Origin: Mycolicibacterium duvalii
GTDB taxonomy: Bacteria; Actinomycetota; Actinomycetes; Mycobacteriales; Mycobacteriaceae
Assembly: GCF_010726645.1 (NCBI RefSeq)
Contig: NZ_AP022563.1
Span: 4,898,001 to 4,962,000 of the forward strand
Length of the DNA: 64,000 nt
Direction: 5' to 3'
Numbering within the stretch: position 1 is the stretch's first letter; each line of letters starts with the position of its first letter. A program made the translations under genes and the position numbers. Under the pieces are notes generated by a model. That model was not told the origin of the DNA and searched no databases. It worked only from the letters and a program-made list of their open reading frames with translations. Positions 56,729-64,000 of the stretch are shown in pieces.

Positions 56729-57499
56729 TCACGAGCCTATCCGGCGCGCCACCATGATTTGTGGTCCCAGACAGCCGCCGCGCAACTCGACGTCGATGTC
56801 GGGACCGGCGTGGCGTGCCAGGGCCCGCAGCGCCGACGGGCTGTAGGCGCGCAGTGAGCTGATCACCCCGTCGTGCACGAACGGCACCAGCGGTGCCCAC
56901 GGCAACATCGTCGCCAGCCGCAGCAGGTGCAGCGGCGCGGGCGGGCGGGGCAGGTCGATGATCAGCAGGATGTGCGCGACGCGGGTGCCCTCGGCGATCA
57001 CCTGTGCCGCCGCGTCGGGTCCCAGGTGGTGGAACGACAGCGCGAACACCGCCAGGTCGAACGATCCGTCGGGCGCGTCGATCGCGGTGGCATCGATTCG
57101 GCGTATCTGCGCGCGCCGGTGCGAGCCGAGCTCGCCGGCGGCGATCGCCTCCACCGAGTCGGCATCGACGTCGGTGACCGTCACCTGCGCGGTGGGGTGC
57201 CAGTCCAACAGCAGTCGCGACAGACCGCCGTGGCCGGCGCCGAGCTCCAGGATCTTCGGATCGGCGACGTCGGCGACCGCGTCCAACGCGATGGCGGCGA
57301 ACCGGCCGTGATTGCCGAACACCTGACCGGTCCAGTCCAGCGCCCGGATCACACTGCGCTTCCGGCGCGCGAGATCGGGATCGTCTGCGTCGTCGCGGTC
57401 GAGGTATTCCAGTCGGTCGGTGCGCAGCAGCCGGTCCAGACAGGACGCGTGCGGCCCGCCGCGCGGCATCGAGGTGATGTCGATCGTCTGCTCGGCCAT
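56729..57499 (-). CDS. Class I SAM-dependent methyltransferase
   Basis: A 256-residue methyltransferase. ILELGAGHGGLSRLLLDWHP is motif I, VTVTDVDADSVEAIAAGELG motif II and DLAVFALSFHHLGPDAAAQV motif IV. It resembles the UbiE/small-molecule group; substrate unknown. ATG 57499 (MAEQTIDITS) is used, with further in-frame ATGs at 57508 and 57511. It is head-to-head with glpK, whose start is only 18 bases away, so its promoter must lie within glpK. It ends one base before the amber-interrupted ligase gene. Confidence 0.85.
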   Translation of the reverse strand: MAEQTIDITSMPRGGPHASCLDRLLRTDRLEYLDRDDADDPDLARRKRSVIRALDWTGQVFGNHGRFAAIALDAVADVADPKILELGAGHGGLSRLLLDWHPTAQVTVTDVDADSVEAIAAGELGSHRRAQIRRIDATAIDAPDGSFDLAVFALSFHHLGPDAAAQVIAEGTRVAHILLIIDLPRPPAPLHLLRLATMLPWAPLVPFVHDGVISSLRAYSPSALRALARHAGPDIDVELRGGCLGPQIMVARRIGS

Positions 57500-57517
57500 G
57501 TGGTCCATCATGGACGA

Positions 57518-59035
57518 ATGGCCGACTTCGTCGCTGCAATCGATCAGGGCACCACCAGTACCCGCTGCATGATCTTCGACCATGACGGGGCCGAGGTGGG
57601 CCGCCACCAGCTCGAACACGAGCAGATCCTGCCCCGGGCCGGCTGGGTCGAACACAACCCGGTTGAGATCTGGGAGCGCACCGGCTCGGTGCTGGCCTCG
57701 GTGCTGAACAACACCGACCTGTCCACCGGCGACCTTGCCGCGCTCGGCATCACCAACCAGCGGGAGACGTCGCTGGTGTGGAACCGGCGCACCGGACGGC
57801 CCTACCACAACGCGATCGTCTGGCAGGACACCCGCACCGACCGCATCGCCTCGGCGCTGGACCGTGACGGCCGCGGTGACGTGATCCGGCAGAAGGCCGG
57901 CCTGCCGCCCGCCACGTATTTCTCCGGCGGAAAGCTGCAGTGGCTGCTGGAAAATGTCGACGGGTTGCGCGCCGACGCCGAGAAGGGCGACGCGCTGTTC
58001 GGCACCACCGACACCTGGGTGCTGTGGAACCTGACCGGCGGGCACCGCGGCGGTGTGCACGTCACCGATGTCACCAATGCCAGCCGCACGATGCTGATGA
58101 ATCTCGAGACGCTGGACTGGGACGACGAACTGCTCGGCTTCTTCGGCGTCCCGCGCCAGATGCTGCCCGAGATCCGGCCCTCGTCGTCGCGTCAGCCGCA
58201 CGGGGTGACCGTGGAGACCGGCCCCGCCGACGGCGAGATTCCGATCACCGGCATCCTGGGCGACCAGCAGGCCGCCATGGTCGGGCAGGTCTGCCTCGAG
58301 GTGGGCGAGGCCAAGAACACCTACGGCACCGGCAACTTCCTGCTGATCAACACCGGCGAGGAGATCGTACGGTCCGGCAACGGATTGTTGACCACGCTGT
58401 GTTACCAGTTCGACGGCTCGAAACCCGTTTATGCCCTTGAAGGTTCGATCGCGGTGACCGGCTCTGCGGTGCAATGGCTGCGTGACCAGCTCGGCATCAT
58501 CAGCGGGGCCTCGCAGAGCGAGGCGCTGGCCCGGCAGGTCGACGACAACGGCGGCGTGTATTTCGTGCCGGCATTCTCAGGTCTGTTCGCGCCGTACTGG
58601 CGCTCCGACGCGCGCGGCGCCATCGTCGGGCTGTCGAGGTACAACACCAACGCCCATCTGGCCCGCGCCACCCTGGAATCGATCTGCTATCAGAGCCGTG
58701 ACGTCGTCGACGCGATGGCCGTCGACTCCGGCGTCACCTTGGAGGTCCTCAAGGTCGACGGCGGCATCACCGCCAACGATCTGTGCATGCAGATCCAGGC
58801 CGACGTGCTCGGCGTCGACGTGGTCAAGCCGGTGGTCGCCGAGACCACCGCGCTGGGAGCGGCCTACGCCGCCGGGCTGGGCGTCGGATTCTGGGACGGG
58901 CCGGAGGATCTGCGGGCCAACTGGCAGGAGGGTCAGCGCTGGACGCCGCAGTGGTCGGCCGAGCAGCGCGAGGCCGGCTACGCGGGTTGGCGCAAAGCCG
59001 TCGAACGCACTCTGGACTGGGTCGACGTCGACTGA
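57518..59035 (+). CDS. glpK: Glycerol kinase
   Basis: A 505-residue FGGY kinase. The N-terminal phosphate loop is FVAAIDQGTTSTRCMIFDHD; GITNQRETSLVWNRRTGRPY and AIVWQDTRTDRIASALDRDG bind substrate; YGTGNFLLINTGEEIVRS and GGVYFVPAFSGLFAPYWRSD are C-terminal ATP-domain motifs. It makes glycerol-3-phosphate from glycerol. Length and start match mycobacterial GlpK. No glycerol facilitator or glpD gene is adjacent. Confidence 0.97.
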   Translation: MADFVAAIDQGTTSTRCMIFDHDGAEVGRHQLEHEQILPRAGWVEHNPVEIWERTGSVLASVLNNTDLSTGDLAALGITNQRETSLVWNRRTGRPYHNAIVWQDTRTDRIASALDRDGRGDVIRQKAGLPPATYFSGGKLQWLLENVDGLRADAEKGDALFGTTDTWVLWNLTGGHRGGVHVTDVTNASRTMLMNLETLDWDDELLGFFGVPRQMLPEIRPSSSRQPHGVTVETGPADGEIPITGILGDQQAAMVGQVCLEVGEAKNTYGTGNFLLINTGEEIVRSGNGLLTTLCYQFDGSKPVYALEGSIAVTGSAVQWLRDQLGIISGASQSEALARQVDDNGGVYFVPAFSGLFAPYWRSDARGAIVGLSRYNTNAHLARATLESICYQSRDVVDAMAVDSGVTLEVLKVDGGITANDLCMQIQADVLGVDVVKPVVAETTALGAAYAAGLGVGFWDGPEDLRANWQEGQRWTPQWSAEQREAGYAGWRKAVERTLDWVDVD

Positions 59036-59046
59036 CCTGTGGGGGA

Positions 59047-60681
59047 CTACTGGTCGGCAGCGACCAGCCCGCGCAGGGTGATCTCCGGGTTCTCCCGCTG
59101 CACGGTCTCCAGCCGCCACTTGGTGGCGAACACGGCCAGCAGGACTCCGTCGGTGCGGGTGAACACCTCCACCGACGGGAGCCGCGCAAGGAGCTTCACA
59201 TCCTCGGGCTCGCAGAGGCGCGCGACGGTGTATGGCAACGGTTCCAGCGTGATCGGTGCGCTGAACTCGGCGGCCATCCGGTGACTGGCCACCTCGAACT
59301 GCATGGGTCCGACGGCGGCCAGTACCGGGGCCTGGTCACCGCGCAGGTCCGAGCGCAGCACCTGGACCACGCCTTCCTGGTCGAGCTGCTCGATCCCTTT
59401 GCGGAACTGCTTGTGCTTGCTGGGGTCGGAACCTCGGGCCACCGAGAAGTGCTCGGGAGAGAAGCTCGGTATCGGCGGGTACTGCACGGCGACGTCGGAG
59501 TACAGCGTGTCGCCGGGGCGCAGCGCGGCCGCGTTGGCCAGCCCGATGACGTCACCCGGCCACGCGGTGTCCAGGGTCGAGCGCTGCTGGCCGAAGACCG
59601 ATTGTGCGTACTTGGTGACGAACGGTTTACCGGTGGTGGCGTGAGTGAGCACATCGCCGCGCTCGAACGTGCCTGAGCACACCCGGGCGTAGGCGATGCG
59701 GTCGCGGTGCGCGGAGTCCATGCCGGCCTGAACTTTGAACACGAACGCCGAGAACGGGGAGTCGGCCTCGCGGCGGTTGCCGTCGACGTCGATTGCGCCG
59801 TTGGGCGACGGGGCCAACTGGGTGAGGACGTCGAGAAGCTGGTTCACGCCGAAGTTGAGGATGGCGGAGGTGAACAGCACCGGAGTCGACGTGCACCGCA
59901 GGAACGACTCCCGGTCGAAGTCGGCGCCGTCGGCGGACAGCAGTTCGGATTCCTCGACCGCTGTGTCCCAGTCGTCTCCCGCGATTTCGTGTGCGCGGGA
60001 CGCCTCGATGTGTTCTTCGGGGGCGGCGGTGGCGCCGCCCGCCGTGCGGGTGTACTTGATGTACTTGCCGGTCCGCCGGTCGAGGACACCCTTGAAATCG
60101 CCGGCGATGCCGACCGGCCAGGTCAACGGCGTGGTCTGCAGCTGGATGCGCTCGTGGATCTCGTCCATCAACTCCAGCGCGTACCGGCCCGGCCGGTCCC
60201 ATTTGTTGACCACCGTGATGATCGGGATGCCGCGGTGCCGGCACACCTGGAACAGCTTCAGCGTCTGCGGTTCCAGGCCTTTGGCCGCGTCGATGAGCAT
60301 CACCGCGCAGTCGACGGCGGTGAGCACCCGGTAGGTGTCCTCGGAGAAGTCGGCGTGGCCGGGGGTGTCGAGCAGGTTGATGATGCAGGTGTCGCCGCTA
60401 CCGGTGGTGTACGGGAACTGCAGCGCGGTCGACGTGATCGAGATGCCGCGCGCTTTCTCCATCTCCATCCAGTCCGACACCGTGGCGCGCCGGTTGCCCT
60501 TGCCGTGCACGGCGCCGGCCTCGGTGATCGCCTTGGCGTGCAGTACCAGCGCCTCGGTCAGGGTGGATTTCCCGGCGTCGGGGTGGCTGATCACGGCGAA
60601 GGTGCGGCGGCGGCGGGCTTCGAGCGAGACCTTGTCTGAGCGGGGTGCGACCGTCGCGGCCGCACCGGGGGAATTCGTCAT
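59047..60681 (-). CDS. prfC: Peptide chain release factor 3
   Basis: A 544-residue translational GTPase. G1 is FAVISHPDAGKSTLTEALVL, the switch region contains RRATVSDWMEMEKARGISIT, G3 is LLDTPGHADFSEDTYRVL and G4 is VVNKWDRPGRY. The RF3-specific C-terminal domain includes GPMQFEVASHRMAAEFSAPI. It recycles RF1 and RF2 after termination. Many bacteria lack prfC; it is present in rapidly growing mycobacteria. Convergent with glpK. Confidence 0.96.
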   Translation of the reverse strand: MTNSPGAAATVAPRSDKVSLEARRRRTFAVISHPDAGKSTLTEALVLHAKAITEAGAVHGKGNRRATVSDWMEMEKARGISITSTALQFPYTTGSGDTCIINLLDTPGHADFSEDTYRVLTAVDCAVMLIDAAKGLEPQTLKLFQVCRHRGIPIITVVNKWDRPGRYALELMDEIHERIQLQTTPLTWPVGIAGDFKGVLDRRTGKYIKYTRTAGGATAAPEEHIEASRAHEIAGDDWDTAVEESELLSADGADFDRESFLRCTSTPVLFTSAILNFGVNQLLDVLTQLAPSPNGAIDVDGNRREADSPFSAFVFKVQAGMDSAHRDRIAYARVCSGTFERGDVLTHATTGKPFVTKYAQSVFGQQRSTLDTAWPGDVIGLANAAALRPGDTLYSDVAVQYPPIPSFSPEHFSVARGSDPSKHKQFRKGIEQLDQEGVVQVLRSDLRGDQAPVLAAVGPMQFEVASHRMAAEFSAPITLEPLPYTVARLCEPEDVKLLARLPSVEVFTRTDGVLLAVFATKWRLETVQRENPEITLRGLVAADQ

Positions 60682-60717
60682 TGTGGTGCGATTTTATTGG
60701 CCGGGGCCGCCGAAGCG

Positions 60718-61575
60718 TTAATCGTTGTTGCTGTCGAGTTCCTGTTTGGTCTGGGCGTCGAGCACGATGTCGCGCACCGCGGTGTTCTCCTCGAGGTGTG
60801 CCACCGACGAGGTTCCGGGGATCAACAGCACGTTCGGTGCCACAGCCAGCGTCCACGCCAACACGATCTGCGCCGGGGTGCGGCCCAGCTGCTGCGCTTC
60901 GCGCACCACCGCGGGGTGGGTGAGCACCGGATTGTCCGGCAGGAAGCCCGACCCCAGCGGGAAGAACGGCACGAACGCGATGTCCCGTTCGGTGCAGAGG
61001 TCCAATACCGGCTGCGACGACCGGTCCAGCAGGTTGTAGGCGTTCTGCACGCAGACGATCTCCGTGCGGTCCAGCGCGATTCGCAGATGCTCGACAGTGA
61101 TGTTGCTCAGTCCGATTCCGGCGATCAGGCCCTCGTCACGCGCGGTGATCATCGTCGAGAGCTGACGGTCGAACAGGTCGCGGTCGACTTCGCTGTCGAA
61201 GATGCGCAGGTTGACCGCCGCGAGCCGGTCGGTGTCGAGCGTGCGCAAGTTCGCCTCGAGCTGGGCGCGCAGGTCGTCGGGGTCCTGGGCGGGCAGCCAG
61301 GCACCCCGGTCGTCGCGCTTGCCGCCGACCTTGCTGACCAGTGCGAGGTCGGCCGGATAGGGGTGCAGCGCCTCGCGGATCAGCTGGTTGGCGACGTCGG
61401 GCCCGTAGATCTGCGCGGTGTCGATGTGGTTGATGCCCAGCCCGCGCGCGCGTCGCAGCACGGCCAGGGCCTGGTCGTGGTCGCGGGGCGGCCCGAACAC
61501 CCCGGGGCCCGGAAGTTGCATGGCGCCGAACCCGACGCGTCCGACGGAGTAGGAGCCGAGGGGGAAGCTGTCCAT
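60718..61575 (-). CDS. Aldo/keto reductase family oxidoreductase
   Basis: A 285-residue AKR. VGRVGFGAMQLPGPGVFGPP, GINHIDTAQIYGPDVANQLI (Asp/Tyr of the tetrad), LALVSKVGGK (Lys) and AGIGLSNITVEHLRIALDRT are family motifs; the NADP-binding loop is LLIPGTSSVAHLEEN. The catalytic His position reads NLRIFDSEVD, not the usual HxH, as in some AKR13-type enzymes. Substrate unknown. It lies 36 bases upstream of prfC on the same strand. Confidence 0.9.
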   Translation of the reverse strand: MDSFPLGSYSVGRVGFGAMQLPGPGVFGPPRDHDQALAVLRRARGLGINHIDTAQIYGPDVANQLIREALHPYPADLALVSKVGGKRDDRGAWLPAQDPDDLRAQLEANLRTLDTDRLAAVNLRIFDSEVDRDLFDRQLSTMITARDEGLIAGIGLSNITVEHLRIALDRTEIVCVQNAYNLLDRSSQPVLDLCTERDIAFVPFFPLGSGFLPDNPVLTHPAVVREAQQLGRTPAQIVLAWTLAVAPNVLLIPGTSSVAHLEENTAVRDIVLDAQTKQELDSNND

Positions 61576-61652
61576 GGTGTTTACCTACGCGAGTTCGGCG
61601 TGATTTCATCCCGTTTGCGGTACGAAACCACGCCGAAATCGCAGCGGGCTGC

Positions 61653-62330
61653 CTAGTCCTCGCCGAGGACGTGGTAGATCTCGCGGCGGGCGGTGTTGAC
61701 GATCTCGAGGATCCGCGCCTGCTGCTCCGGGGTGGCCGCGTGCGCCGACTGCGCGACAGCGCCCATCAGCTGGCCCACGGCGTTACGCAGGCCCATCGCC
61801 GTCGGGTCGGCGCCTTCGGTGATGGCCTCCCAGGGTGCCGCGTCGATCTTCTCCGCGGCCGCGCGGCCGTCGTCGGTCAGCTCGAAGAGCTTCTTGCTGC
61901 CCTCGGTCTCGGTCGCGGCGAGCAGGCCTTCGTCGACGAGAAGCTGCAGGGTGGGATAGATCGAGCCGGGGCTCGGCTTCCACAGCTGCCGGCTGCGCTC
62001 GTGGATCTCCTGGATCATCTCGTAGCCGTGCATCGGACGTTCGGTGAGCAGCTTCAGGATTGCGGCGCGCACGTCGCCGCGCCGGCCGCGATTACCTCCG
62101 CGGCGGCGCGGACCACCCGGGCCGAAACCGAAGCCGGGACCGAAACCGCCGGGGCCGAAACCACCGGCGCCGAAGCCGAACCCGGCGTCGCCGCGGTGAT
62201 CCCGGAGGTGGTCGCGGAACTCGCGCCTGGCCTGGCGGCGACGCTCGTGGAGCATGTGGCGGTCGGCCGGGCCGAAGCCGAAACCGAGGTTGCTGAACGG
62301 GTTCTCTGGGGGTGTGAATGGGGTGTTCAT
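61653..62330 (-). CDS. PadR-family transcriptional regulator with Gly-rich N-terminal extension
   Basis: A 225-residue regulator. Residues 1-85 are an unusual extension with His/Arg-rich helix (DRHMLHERRRQARREFRDHL) and a GFG/GPG low-complexity stretch (GFGFGAGGFGPGGFGPGFGF) ending in RRRGGNRGRRGD. The PadR winged helix follows (VRAAILKLLTERPMHGYEMI, GSIYPTLQLLVDEGLLAATE), then a helical dimerisation tail. It is likely a ligand-responsive repressor; a CCGATA/TATCGG dyad about 40 bases upstream of its start is a candidate operator controlling both it and the divergent carotenoid oxygenase. Confidence 0.9.
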   Translation of the reverse strand: MNTPFTPPENPFSNLGFGFGPADRHMLHERRRQARREFRDHLRDHRGDAGFGFGAGGFGPGGFGPGFGFGPGGPRRRGGNRGRRGDVRAAILKLLTERPMHGYEMIQEIHERSRQLWKPSPGSIYPTLQLLVDEGLLAATETEGSKKLFELTDDGRAAAEKIDAAPWEAITEGADPTAMGLRNAVGQLMGAVAQSAHAATPEQQARILEIVNTARREIYHVLGED

Positions 62331-62372
62331 ATGTCTGTGTCCTTCGTAGGGCGAAAGCGCCGTACGGCGCTA

Positions 62373-62395
62373 CCGATACGTTGACGATATATCGG
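62373..62395. promoter_or_regulatory. PadR operator-like dyad
   Basis: CCGATA (62373-62378) and TATCGG (62390-62395) form a perfect dyad. Within it lies the 10-bp palindrome CGATATATCG (62385-62394). The site is in the 144-base divergent region between the PadR gene and the carotenoid oxygenase gene. Confidence 0.5.
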
Positions 62396-62474
62396 GAAAC
62401 ATCACGATGCAACGCTGAGCGTCCGATCGCGTCAGTAGGCTGGGGCAACACCACCGAGTGGGCAGGAGATGGCC

Positions 62475-63791
62475 GTGAGCGAGACCACCGAGAGCGCAGC
62501 GTCGATCTTCACCGTCGGCAACTATGCGCCGGTCACCGACGAGCTCACCGCGTTCGATCTGCCGGTCGACGGCGCCATCCCGCCCGAGCTGGCGGGGTGG
62601 TACCTGCGTAACGGGCCCAATCCGCGGACCGCGACCGGACACTGGTTCACCGGCGACGGCATGATCCACGGCGTGCGCATCGAGAACGGGCGCGCCGCGT
62701 GGTACCGCAACCGATGGGTCCGTACCGACAGCTTCATCTCCGACTTCCCGCTCTACAACGAGGACGGCACCCGTAACCTGCGCGCCAGCGTGGCCAATAC
62801 CCATGTGGTCAACCACGCGGGCAAGACCCTGGCTCTGGTCGAGTCGTCACTGCCCTACGAGATCACCAACGAGCTCGAGACCGTGGGCGCCTACGACTTC
62901 GGCGGTCGACTCGTCGACTCGATGACCGCGCACCCGAAGATCTGCCCGACCACCGGTGAGATGCACTTCTTCGGGTACGGCAACATCTCCGCCCCGCACG
63001 TCACCTACCACCGCGTCGACGCCGACGGCACGCTGACGATCAACCGCGGCATCGACGTGCCGGCGCTGACGATGATGCACGACTTCGCGCTGACCCCGAA
63101 CTACGCGGTCTTCCTGGACCTTCCGATCGTGTTCGACCTCGGCGCCGCGATGGACGGGGAGATGCCCTTCGTGTGGGATGACGACTACGGCGCGCGATTC
63201 GGGCTGCTGCGCCGCGACGACCCGTTCGGCCAGGTGCGCTGGGTCGACATCGACCCGTGTTATGTGTTCCACGTCGCCAACGCCCACGAGACCAGCTCTG
63301 GGTCCCTGGTCCTGCAGGCGGTGCGCTACCCCGAATTGTGGCGTCGGGGCGGCGGTTCCGACGCCGAGGGCGTGCTGTGGACCTGGACGGTGGATCCGAT
63401 CACCGGCGCGGTGAGCGAAGGCCAACTCGACGACCGGGCCGTCGAGTTCCCCCGGATCGACGACCGGCTGGCCACCCGGGCCGCCCGCTATGTGATGTCG
63501 GTCGGCAACCGCAGCTGGGTCCGCCATGACCTGGTGACCGGCGATGCGGTCGAACACCGGTTCCCGGCCTCAGGTCCGGGTAACCCCGGGGAAGCGGTGT
63601 TCGTGCCGTGCAACGACGGTCCGGCCGACGAGTCCAGCGGCTGGTACCTGGGATACGTCTATGACGCCGACCGCGACGGCAGCGACCTGGTCATCCTCGA
63701 CGCCTCCGACGTGGCCGCTGATCCGGTGGCCACAGTTCATCTGCCGCAACGGGTTCCGTACGGGTTCCACGGCAACTGGATCGCCGACTGA
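62475..63791 (+). CDS. Carotenoid oxygenase family protein (RPE65/lignostilbene dioxygenase type)
   Basis: A 438-residue seven-bladed-propeller iron oxygenase. Candidate iron-binding His residues are in SMTAHPKICPTTG, ALTMMHDFALTP, VFHVANAHETSS and VPYGFHGNWIAD; GWYLRNGPNPR and HWFTGDGMIHGVRIENG are the usual N-terminal motifs. It cleaves a conjugated double bond of a carotenoid, apocarotenoid or stilbene with oxygen. GTG 62475 was chosen because AGGAG lies six bases upstream; the ATG at 62469 abuts that site. Divergent from the PadR gene, which may control it. Confidence 0.92.
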   Translation: MSETTESAASIFTVGNYAPVTDELTAFDLPVDGAIPPELAGWYLRNGPNPRTATGHWFTGDGMIHGVRIENGRAAWYRNRWVRTDSFISDFPLYNEDGTRNLRASVANTHVVNHAGKTLALVESSLPYEITNELETVGAYDFGGRLVDSMTAHPKICPTTGEMHFFGYGNISAPHVTYHRVDADGTLTINRGIDVPALTMMHDFALTPNYAVFLDLPIVFDLGAAMDGEMPFVWDDDYGARFGLLRRDDPFGQVRWVDIDPCYVFHVANAHETSSGSLVLQAVRYPELWRRGGGSDAEGVLWTWTVDPITGAVSEGQLDDRAVEFPRIDDRLATRAARYVMSVGNRSWVRHDLVTGDAVEHRFPASGPGNPGEAVFVPCNDGPADESSGWYLGYVYDADRDGSDLVILDASDVAADPVATVHLPQRVPYGFHGNWIAD

Positions 63792-63794
63792 CCG

Positions 63795-64000
63795 TCAGGA
63801 GGGCGGGGTGAAGCCGTCGTCGCGTGCGGGTGGTGGCGATGGAACAGGCCACGGCGCGGGCGGATAGGGCGGCTGCATCGGCGGGGCCATGGCCGCGGGG
63901 TTGAGCCTGCGCAGCTCGCGGCGATGCCGTTCGGCCAGCACCGCGGCGAGCACCATGGCCGGCGGAGCACCCGGCGGCGGAGGCGGGGAGATCTGCGCCA
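63795..64000 (-). CDS. C-terminal fragment of a proline-rich protein (5' end outside window)
   Basis: The minus-strand frame closing at TGA 63797-63795 is open to the right edge. The readable 67 residues are helix then proline-rich tail: AMVLAAVLAERHRRELRRLN, PPMQPPYPPAPWPVPSPPPA, RDDGFTPPS. No domain is recognisable. Convergent with the carotenoid oxygenase, three bases apart. The reading is supported mainly by mycobacterial codon usage and position. Confidence 0.5.
   Translation of the reverse strand, partial: AQISPPPPPGAPPAMVLAAVLAERHRRELRRLNPAAMAPPMQPPYPPAPWPVPSPPPARDDGFTPPS

Noticed and set aside
54661..56757. A 698-codon plus-strand open frame over the methyltransferase and ligase-like genes
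   Set aside because: Shadow of minus-strand coding sequence; low-complexity His/Arg/Val composition and no recognisable domain.
1..64000. CRISPR arrays, insertion sequences or transposases
   Set aside because: No regularly spaced repeats of 24-40 bases and no transposase-like coding frame were recognised in the window.

Overview
The window is a gene-dense, high-GC stretch of an actinobacterial chromosome, almost certainly a rapidly growing mycobacterium (Mycolicibacterium type). Supporting evidence: GTG/TTG starts and 1-4 base start/stop overlaps are common. The core gene order ligC, Prim-Pol, ffs, aspartate aminotransferase, dnaX, tmsB-tmsA, SRPBCC, amidase, ybaB, recR, gatD-murT, dnaQ-like, leuA, ask-asd, egtABCDE, glpK matches, from memory, the Rv3731-Rv3696 block of M. 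tuberculosis read in the opposite orientation. Complete ergothioneine (egtA-E) and tuberculostearate (tmsA/tmsB) loci are mycobacterial hallmarks.

Layout. 1-2.4 kb: the C-terminal part of a large LuxR regulator and an orphan ECF sigma factor. 2.4-6.6 kb: a probable catabolic unit (SDR, SnoaL-like protein, flavin monooxygenase, FMN reductase, TetR) tied together by three copies of one 16-bp operator-like palindrome. 6.7-9.8 kb: two CNNM/CorC-type membrane proteins, the first frameshifted, and a YwaF-like membrane protein. 9.8-12 kb: DNA ligase LigC and a stand-alone LigD-type polymerase. 12-16.2 kb: a membrane-anchored hypothetical protein, a type II thioesterase, a DapB-like dehydrogenase, a PepA-type secreted protease and an acidic-tailed membrane protein. 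16.2-25.3 kb: tRNA-Ser(GGA), SRP RNA, aminotransferase, dnaX, the tms operon, Ami1-type amidase, ybaB and recR. 25.4-30 kb: DUF559 protein, CYP140-like P450, and a histidine kinase/response regulator pair. 30-35.5 kb: gatD-murT, a DEDDh exonuclease, a SHOCT membrane protein and leuA with a readable leader-peptide attenuator. 35.5-39 kb: a cobalt nitrile hydratase/thiocyanate hydrolase-like operon, a DinB-fold protein and a nitroreductase. 39-44.4 kb: ask (with an internal beta-subunit start), asd, a DUF4185 secreted protein, TetR, a SpoIIM-like protein and a proline-rich membrane protein. 44.4-49.1 kb: catalase, the zinc-independent ribosomal protein operon (rpmB2-rpmG2-rpsN2-rpsR2) divergent from a COG0523-like gene across two Zur-like boxes, Ohr, and a PknH-sensor-like secreted protein. 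49.2-54.6 kb: egtABCDE. 54.6-64 kb: methyltransferases, a glutamate-cysteine ligase-like gene broken by an in-frame amber codon, glpK, prfC, an aldo/keto reductase, a PadR regulator, a carotenoid oxygenase and a truncated C-terminus.

How the genes work together: much of the window supports cell-envelope and redox physiology (isoglutamine formation on lipid II, DAP/Lys precursor supply by ask-asd, peptidoglycan amidase, tuberculostearate, ergothioneine, catalase, Ohr) and zinc-sparing ribosome remodelling. Items most worth a second look are the leuA attenuator with a leaderless leader peptide, the TetR operator trio, the nitrile hydratase-like operon with an atypical CALCSC metal motif next to an apparent ammonium-transporter relic, the P-loop-less COG0523-like protein under Zur-like control, and two disrupted genes (6.7-8.1 kb and 55.2-56.7 kb). 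All assignments are from reading the sequence and recalled family knowledge; no database search was run.
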